From positions 117,309 to 181,308 of the forward strand of contig JAUCSE010000089.1 of assembly GCA_030445275.1 (NCBI GenBank): a stretch of 64,000 bases of DNA, given 5' to 3'. The notes below the pieces were generated by a model that worked only from the letters and a program-made list of their open reading frames with translations, was not told the origin of the DNA and ran no database searches. A program made the position numbers and the translations under genes. Of the stretch, positions 8,174 to 16,727 are shown one piece after another. The DNA is from Mucilaginibacter sp. Lineage in GTDB: Bacteria; Bacteroidota; Bacteroidia; Sphingobacteriales; Sphingobacteriaceae. Every line of letters starts with the position of its first letter. The stretch's first letter is position 1.

Positions 8174-9373
8174 TCAAATGCGTGTACTTTGTGATTTTAT
8201 ATCAAAAGCGTCGCGCAGGCCAACGGTAACCAAATTAAATGCATATACCAGCAGCATAATGGCCAAACCCGGAATAATGGCAAGGTACGCCGAGTTCATG
8301 ACAATATAACCATAATGTTCCTTGATCATTCCGCCCCAGGTAGGCATGGGGGGCTGCGCACCAAAACCTAAAAAGCTAAGTCCGGCTTCGAGTAATATAG
8401 CCGACGCAAAATTCGAGGATGCAAGCACCAATATGGGTCCGGTTATATTTGGTAAAATATGCTTGGTAATGATACGGGTATTGTTAAAACCAAGCGCCCT
8501 GGCAGCTTCAATGTATTCAACCTGTTTAAGGCCCATCACCTGCCCACGTACCAGGCGGGCAACTTCAACCCACATGGAAAGGCCCACTGCAATAAATATT
8601 TGCCATAAACCCTTACCCAGGGCAAATGAAATGGCAATAACCAGCAGTAGTGCCGGCAGGCTCCATAATATGTTCATTAGCCAGCTTAAAGAGGCATCTA
8701 TCCAACCGCCAAAATACCCGGCAATAGCGCCAATGCTTACCCCCAATAACATACTGATCAGCACTGACATCAACCCCACCGCCAGCGAAATTCGGGTGCC
8801 CAAGAGCAATCGACTCAGCATATCGCGCCCATAAATATCAGTACCTAACCAAAAAGTACGGGTGGTAATTTGCTCTTTTTCTATTCTATCGGTAAAGTGC
8901 TTATATATTTCTTTGCTTTTATTGGCAGATATCCCCGGGCTTAATAAATCCTTGCCATAATGATAGCGGGATTTAACTCCATTAACCACCTCGAAAATAT
9001 TATATGCTTTCTTCTCGGGCCTATCTTCATCCCCAATATATTCATTTACAATGATGGAATCCTGAACAAAATGATAGCCGGTAATAGGGACATCCCGGTA
9101 AAATGTGGGCTGACCAAAAAACATCCGGGTAAAGAAACCAACCGTATCAACCGGTTCGCTTTTCCTTATCTGCAGCATCATGAATGAAGATCCAGGCTTT
9201 TTAATGCTCAACTGTATGGTCATATTGTTGGCATGAGGGCTTTGATCGGGCATTATTAAATAGCCGAGTATAGCTACAAGCAGCGTAAGTATAATAAAAA
9301 CAAGTCCGGCAACGGCAATTTTATTGCGCTTAAACGCTTTCCAGGCTCGTTCAGATGGGGTAAGTTCAGCCAA
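8174..9373 (-). CDS. ABC transporter permease, OppC/DppC type
   Basis: 399 residues, about 100 more than a standard OppC. TM1 lies near residues 18-42; a hydrophilic stretch of some 130 residues follows outside the membrane, then the five-helix permease core starting at TRTFWLGTDIYGRDMLSRLLLGTRISL. The cytoplasmic EAA loop that touches the ATPase is seen as EAARALGFNNTRIITKHILPN. It would form half of a peptide-type import channel. The usual partners (OppB, substrate-binding protein, ATPases) are absent next to it, so it is an orphan permease here; in Bacteroidetes these genes are often scattered. Confidence 0.9.
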   Translation of the reverse strand: MAELTPSERAWKAFKRNKIAVAGLVFIILTLLVAILGYLIMPDQSPHANNMTIQLSIKKPGSSFMMLQIRKSEPVDTVGFFTRMFFGQPTFYRDVPITGYHFVQDSIIVNEYIGDEDRPEKKAYNIFEVVNGVKSRYHYGKDLLSPGISANKSKEIYKHFTDRIEKEQITTRTFWLGTDIYGRDMLSRLLLGTRISLAVGLMSVLISMLLGVSIGAIAGYFGGWIDASLSWLMNILWSLPALLLVIAISFALGKGLWQIFIAVGLSMWVEVARLVRGQVMGLKQVEYIEAARALGFNNTRIITKHILPNITGPILVLASSNFASAILLEAGLSFLGFGAQPPMPTWGGMIKEHYGYIVMNSAYLAIIPGLAIMLLVYAFNLVTVGLRDAFDIKSQSTRI

Positions 9374-9461
9374 TAGTTATAATTAAGTTTTTGGCTAAAT
9401 ATCGTTTAAATACGAGCAACTAACAAGCATGTAAGTCAATATTTACAATCGTTGGTTATTT

Positions 9462-9545
9462 AGCCTCACCCTGCCTTCTCCAAAGGAGAGATTTTAAAAA
9501 GAAAGAAGTTAAAGTCCTCTCCAAAGGAGAGGATTAGGGGAGGCT
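9462..9545. repeat. Palindromic repeat, CCTCTCCAAAGGAGAGG family
   Basis: Left end AGCCTCACCCTGCCTTCTCC (9462) is roughly inverted at the right end GGAGAGGATTAGGGGAGGCT (to 9545). Inside are two small palindromes, TTCTCCAAAGGAGAG and CCTCTCCAAAGGAGAGG. Similar sequences (ACAATCGTTGGTTATT at 9445 and ACAATCCCTGGTTATT at 9555) flank it as a direct repeat. Confidence 0.7.
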
Positions 9546-9565
9546 TGATTATTCACAATCCCTGG

Positions 9566-10696
9566 TTATTTTACTACCCGGCCTTTCCACAAGTATTTAT
9601 GATTATTGCCCATTAAGCCTATTACCACAAAATATACAATGTGCAGAGGGATAAGCAAAATAAGGAGACTTACCAGGTAGGTGCGTTTAAAAAACGTAGT
9701 TATGGGCAATAAATACAATATCTCGAACAGGTATTTCAATAAAAACTGAACCAGGAAAAGTTTAAAAAAGTAAAAGTCATAAAAACCCAGAGCAGCGTTT
9801 ACCAGTAACGAAACATTAAACAGCCAGATACATATACCAAAGGCCACTACTTTTTTATCTTTATATTTTGTTGACTTTGAAGCCCAGCGACGCCTTTGCT
9901 GCATAAACTCCCGTAAGGTGTGCTTGGCATGGGTATAAACCACGGCATCAGTTTGTTTCAGGAAGCCAATTTTTCCTGGATAGCGTTCTGCAACCTTTTG
10001 CAATAATAATTCATCATCGCCAGATGCCAGGTCATCAATGCCTTTAAAGCCCCCAACCTCATAAAATACATCTTTGCGGTATGCAAAATTTGCCCCGTTA
10101 CAGGTTGATGCCCGGCCATTACCAATAAATGCCCCCCCAATACCTATCAGGAAACCAAATTCAAGGGTTTGCATCAGCTCAAATAATGATCGCTCTTCAA
10201 AGTAGGTTACCGGCGATGATACCATGACCAGGTTATTGGTTTCATAATAGCCAACAATGGTTGATAACCAGGCAGTACCCATTCGGCAATCGGCATCGGT
10301 AGCCACCATCAGTTCGCCGGTTGATAGGTTAATTGCTTCGGCTATTGCTTTTTTCTTGTAGGAGTTTAGCGGTTGGGCCTCATTCAGCTGCAGGAGTTTT
10401 ACCCCGCGATCTGCATAACTGCTAATAATGGCTGCGGTATTATCTGTGGAGTGGTCATCAACAATGATCACTTCCAGCAGATGTTTGGGATAGTCCTGCG
10501 CCAAAACATCCTCGATAGTTAAATTTATTCTTTCCTCTTCATTGCGGGCGGCAATAAGTATGGTAACCTTTGTTTTAAAGGTGGTGATTTTTGACGGGAT
10601 AACTTTTACATTGGCCCATCCCCGTATCAAATAAATTAATAACAACAGGTAAATACCCGTTAAAAAAAGCGAAACAATACTATGCAGTGCGATCAA
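9566..10696 (-). CDS. Membrane-anchored family 2 glycosyltransferase
   Basis: 376 residues. One N-terminal helix (about 3-25), a GT-A catalytic domain, and about three C-terminal helices. Catalytic signs: TILIAARNEEERI (nucleotide binding), VDDHSTDNT, ATDADCRMG (the DxD-like metal site) and QQRRRWASK (QxxRW), as in processive-type GT2 enzymes. The start overlaps by 17 bases the end of the YbhN-like gene upstream, so translation is probably coupled and the two proteins probably act together on a membrane glycolipid (inference). Its stop codon lies inside a short sequence duplicated across the adjacent repeat. Confidence 0.88.
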   Translation of the reverse strand: MIALHSIVSLFLTGIYLLLLIYLIRGWANVKVIPSKITTFKTKVTILIAARNEEERINLTIEDVLAQDYPKHLLEVIIVDDHSTDNTAAIISSYADRGVKLLQLNEAQPLNSYKKKAIAEAINLSTGELMVATDADCRMGTAWLSTIVGYYETNNLVMVSSPVTYFEERSLFELMQTLEFGFLIGIGGAFIGNGRASTCNGANFAYRKDVFYEVGGFKGIDDLASGDDELLLQKVAERYPGKIGFLKQTDAVVYTHAKHTLREFMQQRRRWASKSTKYKDKKVVAFGICIWLFNVSLLVNAALGFYDFYFFKLFLVQFLLKYLFEILYLLPITTFFKRTYLVSLLILLIPLHIVYFVVIGLMGNNHKYLWKGRVVK

Positions 10697-11654
10697 AGAA
10701 TTTGAGTTTAAAAACGAATAAAGATCCTAAAATAGCTGGAATAATTAAATTTATGAGCCATATTGATGACACCCCTGCTATAACGGCTATTTTTTGATCG
10801 GTTACATAAGCAAATAAGTGCGATGCCGTAAAGCTACGTACGCCAACATCGAGCAGGTCAAGTGAAGGTACTGCCGATGTGATAAAGAAGTACACAAACA
10901 GAACCATCACCATTGGAAAAAACGCGAACTCCGGCATCAGCAAATGAAATACAATACAATATTGGACCGTAAATGTAATGTAACGGGCCATACTATAACC
11001 CAATATCCTGATCAGCTCATTGGTTTCATAGCGCCCCATGATTTCAAAAAAACGGTGATATTTTTTCAGGAAGCCAATTCTGTCAAGCAAATTAACTATC
11101 CATTTTATATGAAAGAAAAACACCAGCAATATGGCCAATGTTAAGGCCGATATCAGGATAACCCCGGCAAACAACCATATACTCATGGGTATGTAGCGGT
11201 AAATAAACCAGATAATAGCAATTAACCCCAAAACGTTGGTCATGATGATCTGGCCAAAGGCTCCTACAGCCATGGCAAAAACACCGTGTATGCGTTTTCG
11301 GTTTGGTAAAAACATTACCCGCCCGCCATATTCCCCAACCCGGTTAGGTGTTGAAATAGCCCAGGTTAGGCCACAAAAAACCGCTTCAATAGATTCCCAT
11401 AAGCTAATACTGATCAGGTTTTTGGTTAAATACCGCCATTTAAATGCCTCGAGTACCCAGTTAACTACCATCAATAAAACCACAATACCCATAGTTACAA
11501 ACACATGGGTAGCATTTATTTGGGCGGTTAAGGCCTCAAATTGCTTAAGATCATTGTTCTTTTTGTAAAACTGGTGATATATATACCAGGCAGCCATAGC
11601 CAGTACAGCCGCCTTGAGCGAAACAGAGATTATTTTTTTGGTAGAAGTAGTCAA
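10680..11654 (-). CDS. YbhN/AglD-like integral membrane protein (UPF0104)
   Basis: 324 residues with about eight predicted membrane helices. The family (lysylphosphatidylglycerol synthetase TM region / flippase-like) is recognised from FKWRYLTKN, the polar NRVGEYGGRV loop in place of the usual RxGE motif, and the later SLDLLDVGVRS segment. Members flip or handle lipid-linked sugars or aminoacyl lipids; which one is unknown here. It is the first gene of a two-gene operon with the GT2 gene, which it overlaps by 17 bases. Confidence 0.82.
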   Translation of the reverse strand: MTTSTKKIISVSLKAAVLAMAAWYIYHQFYKKNNDLKQFEALTAQINATHVFVTMGIVVLLMVVNWVLEAFKWRYLTKNLISISLWESIEAVFCGLTWAISTPNRVGEYGGRVMFLPNRKRIHGVFAMAVGAFGQIIMTNVLGLIAIIWFIYRYIPMSIWLFAGVILISALTLAILLVFFFHIKWIVNLLDRIGFLKKYHRFFEIMGRYETNELIRILGYSMARYITFTVQYCIVFHLLMPEFAFFPMVMVLFVYFFITSAVPSLDLLDVGVRSFTASHLFAYVTDQKIAVIAGVSSIWLINLIIPAILGSLFVFKLKFFDRTA

Positions 11655-11676
11655 CGATATAATTTATGCAATGTTA

Positions 11677-11709
11677 CAAAAAAACCGGGCAAGGATTTAC
11701 TTGCCCGGT
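11677..11709 (-). terminator. Intrinsic terminator of the dienelactone hydrolase gene
   Basis: Read on the minus strand: a 9-base stem CCGGGCAAG / CTTGCCCGG with a 6-base loop, followed by seven T residues. It stands 26 bases after the stop codon at 11735. Confidence 0.85.
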
Positions 11710-11734
11710 ATAACATAACATAATTACTAATTGT

Positions 11735-12580
11735 TTATTTTAATCGCGCTTTAAAAAAAGTAATGGTGTTAGCGTAAGCATCCTTTGTGGCATTGCTGTC
11801 ATAAATAGGATTGCTTGGGTTAGCAAATCCATGATCAGCATCATATTGATGCAGGTAAAGTTTTTTACCGGCTGCTTTCATATCGGTATCAAACTTAGCC
11901 ACAACCTTGGTATTTATCCATTGATCTTTATTGGCAAAATTCCCCAATACATCAGCATTTAATGCTTTAAGCTTGTCAACGTCTTGCTCAGGCATACCAT
12001 AATACATTACGCAGGCCACCGCTTTTTTACCTGCCAGTAAACTGGTTTGTAAACTCCATCCGCCACCAAAGCACCAGCCTATAGTAGCGATATGTGCCTT
12101 AGCACCAGCATAGGCAATGGCCCCGTTGATAATGGCTTTGGCTCTGTCTTCATTTACGGCTTGCATATATTTGCCGGCTTCTTCGCGGGTGGTGGCCACT
12201 TTGCCATCGTAAAGGTCAAGGTCAATGATATTTACATTACCCAGGTCGTTATATACTTTTTCAGATTCGCGCTTTACAAAATCATTCAATCCCCACCACT
12301 CATGTATCACCAGGATATAGTTATTAGTGGCTTTTTTGGCTTTCAGAAACCAGGCTGTTGATTCCTTGCCTTCGGCTGTTTTATAAGTTATGGACGTACC
12401 AACAGCACTTTGAAAACGGATAGGTAAGGGGTTTTGATGCGCCATTCTGAATTTTGGGCTCGATGCCAGCATAGCAAACTGTCTGGTTGCCGATGGTTTA
12501 CCACAGCAAACTACTTTAGTTTGTGCAAAGGTAAAAGCACCAAGGCAAATAAATAAGGTAAAAAGAATAAGTTTTTTCAT
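11735..12580 (-). CDS. Exported dienelactone hydrolase family protein
   Basis: 281 residues with an SPI signal peptide (KKLILFTLFICLGAFTFAQ). The alpha/beta hydrolase core has IHEWWGLND, the family's oxyanion segment, and IGWCFGGGWSLQT with the nucleophile Cys in G-x-C-x-G as in true dienelactone hydrolases (Cys rather than Ser). The acid is probably in ANKDQWI and the histidine in DADHGFANPSN. Such enzymes open lactones or esters; the substrate is unknown. It has a strong terminator and a palindromic repeat lies upstream, so it is probably a single-gene unit. Confidence 0.9.
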   Translation of the reverse strand: MKKLILFTLFICLGAFTFAQTKVVCCGKPSATRQFAMLASSPKFRMAHQNPLPIRFQSAVGTSITYKTAEGKESTAWFLKAKKATNNYILVIHEWWGLNDFVKRESEKVYNDLGNVNIIDLDLYDGKVATTREEAGKYMQAVNEDRAKAIINGAIAYAGAKAHIATIGWCFGGGWSLQTSLLAGKKAVACVMYYGMPEQDVDKLKALNADVLGNFANKDQWINTKVVAKFDTDMKAAGKKLYLHQYDADHGFANPSNPIYDSNATKDAYANTITFFKARLK

Positions 12581-12689
12581 GGTTGTTTTTTTAGGGTTAA
12601 TGAGGTTATATAACCATTACGTTAGTAAAGTAACTCGCGTTGAGGTTTGGTGAAAATAATTTCAGAAAAGAGGCCGTCTCTATAAAAAT

Positions 12690-12758
12690 CTTGTCATCCT
12701 GAGCGTAGCGAAGGATCTATTCGGCGATTAGATTCTTCGCTACGCTCAGAATGACAAA
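12690..12758. repeat. Palindromic repeat, family B (TTGTCATCCTGA), copy 1
   Basis: Left arm starts TTGTCATCCTGAGCGTAGCG at 12691; right arm CGCTACGCTCAGAATGACAA ends at 12757. Arms of about 28 bases with a short centre. Other members: 24903, 27323 and 40659. Confidence 0.9.
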
Positions 12759-12776
12759 GTAGCTTATTGGGAGGAC

Positions 12777-14927
12777 TTACGCCATCACCTTATCAGGTGT
12801 TATAGGCAACTCTCTTACTCGCTTACCGCTGGCGTTGTAAACCGCATTTGCTACAGCCGCAGCCATGCCAATTAAAGCGATTTCGGCCATACCCTTTGCA
12901 CCCATGGGGTTTATATAGGGATCTGGCTTATTAACAAACAGCGCATCTATCTGCGGAATATCAGCATTTACAGGTACATGATAATCGGCAAAGTTGTTAT
13001 TGATGTAGCGGCCATACCGATGATCAATGATTGATTCTTCCATCAATGCCATTCCTATACCGCCAATAGCCCCGCCCACAACCTGGCTGCGAGCCGTTTT
13101 AGGACTTACAATATGACCGGAATCGGCCACGGAAGCCACCTTATCTATTTTAACAACACCTGTTGCAGCATTTACCAGCACCCTTACAAAATGCACCGAC
13201 CAGGAGTTCATAGAATAATTTTTTCTCTCGTCCCCACCGTTTGATTTTGTGGTTACCTCCAGCAATGGCAAGTTGTGTTGTTTAAGTACCTGCACATAAT
13301 CAGGATTATCAGTATCGCCGTTGCCTATCAGTTTTTGAAACTTTTGCTTCAGTTCGGCACAAGCATCGTGTACTGCTGATCCTACGCTTGATGTTGTGCC
13401 CGAACCTCCCTGCATTGGCGCATCGGGTAAATCCGATTCGCCGTTTTCAAAGGTGATTTTATCAGCCGGAATACCCATCTTTTCAGCGGCTATCAGTACC
13501 ATCGCGGTACCGGTACCCGGGCCAATATCGCTCACAGCAGTTTGTAATATCAGCCTACCATCGGTCATCATGGTAGCTTTAACGGTAGCACCGTCACGAT
13601 AAGCACCAAACATACCACCGCCCATGCCATACCCAACAAACCAGCCATCTTTTTTTACCGCGCCGGGTTCCTGTTTACGCTCTTTCCAGCCTATATGGTC
13701 AGCTCCCATTTGGTAAGCCTCATTTAAAAACTTGCTTGAATAAGGTTTCCCACTTTCGGGGTCGACTTCGGCATAATTACGCAGGCGTAATTCTATCGGG
13801 TCGAGTTTTAAATCATAAGATAACTCATCAAGCGCCGACTCCAGCGCAAATGCCCCGGTGGCCTCGCCTGGTCCGCGCATCCACGTAGGGGTACCCACAT
13901 TAAGCGATACCAGGTTATATTTGGTATTTACATTTGGGCAGGCATACGTGTTCAAACTTACACGAACCGTACCTTCGGTAAAGTTTTCGTATGCAGATGT
14001 CTGGCCATAAGCTTCGTGGGTAATGCCTGTAAGCTTGCCATCGGCAGTAGCGCCTATGGCAATTTTTTGCCAGGTATAAGGCCGGTAGCCAACTGAGGTG
14101 AACATATCGGCCCGGCTTAACACCAATTTGACTGGCCTTTTAACCACTTTAGCGCCTACAATGGCTGCAACCTCATGTGGCCATGTACGCAATGCACTGC
14201 CAAAAGCGCCCCCAACAAACTTGGAGTTCACCTGTACGTTGTGCACGGGTATTTTAAACAGGCGGGCAACATCGTTCTGGGTAGCTTTAACTCCTTGTGT
14301 TTTGTCCCAAACGGTTAGTTTATCATCGGCATCCCATCTTGCAATTATGGCATGCAACTCCATGGGATTATGTGTGTTTGTAGATACGATGTATTCCTGC
14401 TCTACCTTAAACGGAGCCAATTTCCAGGCATCTTCGGTTCCCCGTTTGTAAAGACCATCACCATGCGGAGGGTAGCCTTTACCAATACTTTCCTGTAAAC
14501 TGGTTTGATGCGGCTCTTTATTATACTGAGCCTTTACCAGCGATGCACCATACAGGGCACGTTCATAGGTATCTGCAATTACCAGCGCAATTGGCTGACC
14601 ATTGTAAACTATCTTGTTATCATCAAATATTTTTAACGGCCCTTTCTTAGGGGCAGGCTTACTGGGATCCGGCTGAAAACCGGGGACCTTTGGTGCGTTT
14701 AAATGGGTAACCACAGCCAGCACTCCCGGAGCATGCTCCGCGGCTTTGGTATCCATGGAGGTAATGGTACCGTTGGTTATAGTACTACCCACCAAAACTC
14801 CGTATGTTAAACCTTCAACAGTATATTCCGCAGAGTATTTCGCGGCTCCTGTAACTTTTAACCGCCCGTCTATCCGGCTCATACCATCTGATGACGATGG
14901 CATATTTAGGTTGATCACTTTTTCCAT
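12777..14927 (-). CDS. Molybdopterin-binding subunit of a xanthine dehydrogenase-family oxidoreductase
   Basis: 716 residues, third gene of a three-gene operon. It carries the molybdenum-MCD cofactor and substrate site. The N-terminal aldehyde oxidase a/b hammerhead domain (about 15-130) holds YSAEYTVEGLTYGVLVGS and GQPIALVIAD; the large domain has GGAFGSALRTWPHEVAA, MRGPGEATGAFALESALDEL and, near the C-terminus, GAKGMAEIALIGMAAAV, which carries the catalytic base Glu. It resembles PaoC (YagR) of E. coli, a periplasmic aldehyde oxidoreductase, more than bacterial XdhB. It has no signal peptide and would be exported in complex with the Tat-signal small subunit. Confidence 0.92.
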   Translation of the reverse strand: MEKVINLNMPSSSDGMSRIDGRLKVTGAAKYSAEYTVEGLTYGVLVGSTITNGTITSMDTKAAEHAPGVLAVVTHLNAPKVPGFQPDPSKPAPKKGPLKIFDDNKIVYNGQPIALVIADTYERALYGASLVKAQYNKEPHQTSLQESIGKGYPPHGDGLYKRGTEDAWKLAPFKVEQEYIVSTNTHNPMELHAIIARWDADDKLTVWDKTQGVKATQNDVARLFKIPVHNVQVNSKFVGGAFGSALRTWPHEVAAIVGAKVVKRPVKLVLSRADMFTSVGYRPYTWQKIAIGATADGKLTGITHEAYGQTSAYENFTEGTVRVSLNTYACPNVNTKYNLVSLNVGTPTWMRGPGEATGAFALESALDELSYDLKLDPIELRLRNYAEVDPESGKPYSSKFLNEAYQMGADHIGWKERKQEPGAVKKDGWFVGYGMGGGMFGAYRDGATVKATMMTDGRLILQTAVSDIGPGTGTAMVLIAAEKMGIPADKITFENGESDLPDAPMQGGSGTTSSVGSAVHDACAELKQKFQKLIGNGDTDNPDYVQVLKQHNLPLLEVTTKSNGGDERKNYSMNSWSVHFVRVLVNAATGVVKIDKVASVADSGHIVSPKTARSQVVGGAIGGIGMALMEESIIDHRYGRYINNNFADYHVPVNADIPQIDALFVNKPDPYINPMGAKGMAEIALIGMAAAVANAVYNASGKRVRELPITPDKVMA

Positions 14928-14933
14928 AGGATA

Positions 14934-15914
14934 TTAAACTAAGCCTGCCGCGTGTTTTAAAGCCTCGGCTATAGTAGCCGGACCCAGTTTTAATTTAAAC
15001 GAATTATAGCCGTAGCCTTTAGCTCCCTGCATGGCCAGCTGCGCCGCCTGCTTAAAGTTATCTTCAGATGCTGGTTTGCCGATGAGTGATCTTTCGGCAT
15101 CAAACAAACGCCAGGGTTTATGTGCCACGCCACCCATTGCCAGGCGGGCGTGTTGTATAATCCCGTTTTCTATATCCAGCGCTGCCGCAACCGATACCAG
15201 AGCAAAGGCATAGGATTGCCTGTCGCGCACTTTTAAATAGTAACTGTTTTTGCTGAAGTTATTATCAGGGATCTCCACACCAATTATCAGTTCGCCTGCT
15301 GTCAATTGGTTATCCATTTCAGGATGATCGCCGGGCAAACGATGAAATTCGGTAAATGGCAACCTTCGTTCGCCTTTTTTACCGGCAATTATCACTTCGG
15401 CATCCAGTGCAGCAAGGCTTACACACATATCGCTCGGGTGCACGGCTATACATTGTTCACTGCCTCCAAATATGGCATGCATACGGTTGACACCCTCATA
15501 TGCACCACAACCAGAACCAGGAACCCGTTTATTGCAGGGCATCGTGGTATCATAAAAATAGCCGCAGCGGGTACGCTGCATCATATTGCCGCCCACAGTA
15601 GCCATATTACGTAACTGTGGCGATGCTCCGGCTTTAAGGGCCATCGCTAAAAGCGGTTGCTTTTTGGCAACCAGGTCGTTTTCCGATACTACGCTGTTTA
15701 GCGCCAATGCACCTATATGCAAGCCGGTTTTTGTTATGGTTATATTTTTTAGTGGCAGGTGATTTATATCAACCAGCTTATCCGGTGTAGCTACACCACG
15801 TTTCATCAGGTCGACAAGGTTGGTGCCTCCGGCTATTATTTTTGTGCCAGGCTTGTTTATGACATCAAGAACGGCTTGTTGCGTGGCCGGGCGAAGATAT
15901 TGGAACTGTTTCAT
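14934..15914 (-). CDS. FAD-binding subunit of the same molybdenum oxidoreductase
   Basis: 326 residues from the ATG at 15914, which overlaps the stop of the FeS-subunit gene by four bases (ATGA). The FAD loop is KIIAGGTNLVDLMKRG and the second FAD segment is ATVGGNMMQRTRC. The following cysteine-bearing stretch (RCGYFYD, MPCNKRVPGSGCGA) is the extra 4Fe-4S insertion known from PaoB-type subunits and absent from ordinary XDH flavin subunits. The subunit passes electrons from the FeS clusters to FAD. Six bases separate it from the Mo subunit gene. Confidence 0.92.
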   Translation of the reverse strand: MKQFQYLRPATQQAVLDVINKPGTKIIAGGTNLVDLMKRGVATPDKLVDINHLPLKNITITKTGLHIGALALNSVVSENDLVAKKQPLLAMALKAGASPQLRNMATVGGNMMQRTRCGYFYDTTMPCNKRVPGSGCGAYEGVNRMHAIFGGSEQCIAVHPSDMCVSLAALDAEVIIAGKKGERRLPFTEFHRLPGDHPEMDNQLTAGELIIGVEIPDNNFSKNSYYLKVRDRQSYAFALVSVAAALDIENGIIQHARLAMGGVAHKPWRLFDAERSLIGKPASEDNFKQAAQLAMQGAKGYGYNSFKLKLGPATIAEALKHAAGLV

Positions 15915-16555
15915 ACGGTTTGCCCTCCATCTTTTACTTCCAATATGGCATTCACTATATTGGGATAAGCCCCGCAACGGCAAATATTACCGCTCATATA
16001 TTCCCTGATCTCCTGTTCTGAACCGGCATGCCCTTCGCGTATACAAGCCACTGCCGACATGATTTGTCCCGGCGTACAATAACCGCACTGAAACCCGTCA
16101 TGTTTTATAAAAGCTTCCTGCATGGGGTGCAACTGGTCGCCCTTGGCTAAACCTTCAATGGTGGTGATCTTTTTACCGTTCATCATAATACCCAGCGTTA
16201 AACATGAGTTTATCCGCTTACCATCCACATGTACAGTACAAGCGCCGCATTGCCCATGATCACAGCCTTTTTTAGTGCCCGTTAGGTCAAGTTGCTCTCG
16301 TAATATATCAAGCAGGGTTGAGCGCGGCTCAACCGAAAGATTTTGCTGCTTACCATTAACTTCCATCTTTAATGGCAGCTTTTCAAAAACGGATGCCACT
16401 TTATCATCAACACGCATTTCAGCGGCCTTTAACGCCGTTACCGGGGTAAGAGCAACGGCCGTTAGTAATGACGATTGTTTAAGGAAATTCCTGCGTGAAC
16501 TATCTTCTACATCCGGCTCTATATCAGGCCCGTGAAAGCTTTCTTCCTTTTCCAT
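15911..16555 (-). CDS. 2Fe-2S subunit with Tat signal
   Basis: 214 residues. The N-terminus has a twin-arginine signal (SSRRNFLKQSSLLTAVALTP), so the assembled complex should be periplasmic. Two FeS domains follow: the plant-ferredoxin-like cluster (GCDHGQCGACTVHVDG with a further Cys at INSCLT) and the helical second cluster (CGYCTPGQIMSA and GNICRCGAYPNI). It is the first gene of the operon and corresponds to PaoA (YagT). No xdhC/paoD-type insertion chaperone gene is adjacent. Confidence 0.93.
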   Translation of the reverse strand: MEKEESFHGPDIEPDVEDSSRRNFLKQSSLLTAVALTPVTALKAAEMRVDDKVASVFEKLPLKMEVNGKQQNLSVEPRSTLLDILREQLDLTGTKKGCDHGQCGACTVHVDGKRINSCLTLGIMMNGKKITTIEGLAKGDQLHPMQEAFIKHDGFQCGYCTPGQIMSAVACIREGHAGSEQEIREYMSGNICRCGAYPNIVNAILEVKDGGQTV

Positions 16556-16689
16556 AAATAATTGGCTTAATTATGATGTTAAGTTAGGCATTTTATTAAA
16601 AAGGATAAATGGGTAAAAAATATTTTACAATTTCAATGGCAAAAGCTAACTGAATAACAAGCAAATAGTTCATATTTTAAACTATGGAT

Positions 16690-16711
16690 ACTAAAGTATC
16701 AGTACTTTAGT
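16690..16711. promoter_or_regulatory. Perfect inverted repeat upstream of the histidine kinase gene
   Basis: ACTAAAGTA, TCAG, TACTTTAGT: two perfect 9-base arms with a 4-base centre, ending 16 bases before the kinase start codon and lying in the divergent region shared with the molybdenum oxidoreductase operon. Spacing suggests an operator for a dimeric regulator; it is not followed by a T-run. Confidence 0.5.
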
Positions 16712-16727
16712 GTAAATTATTTTTTTT

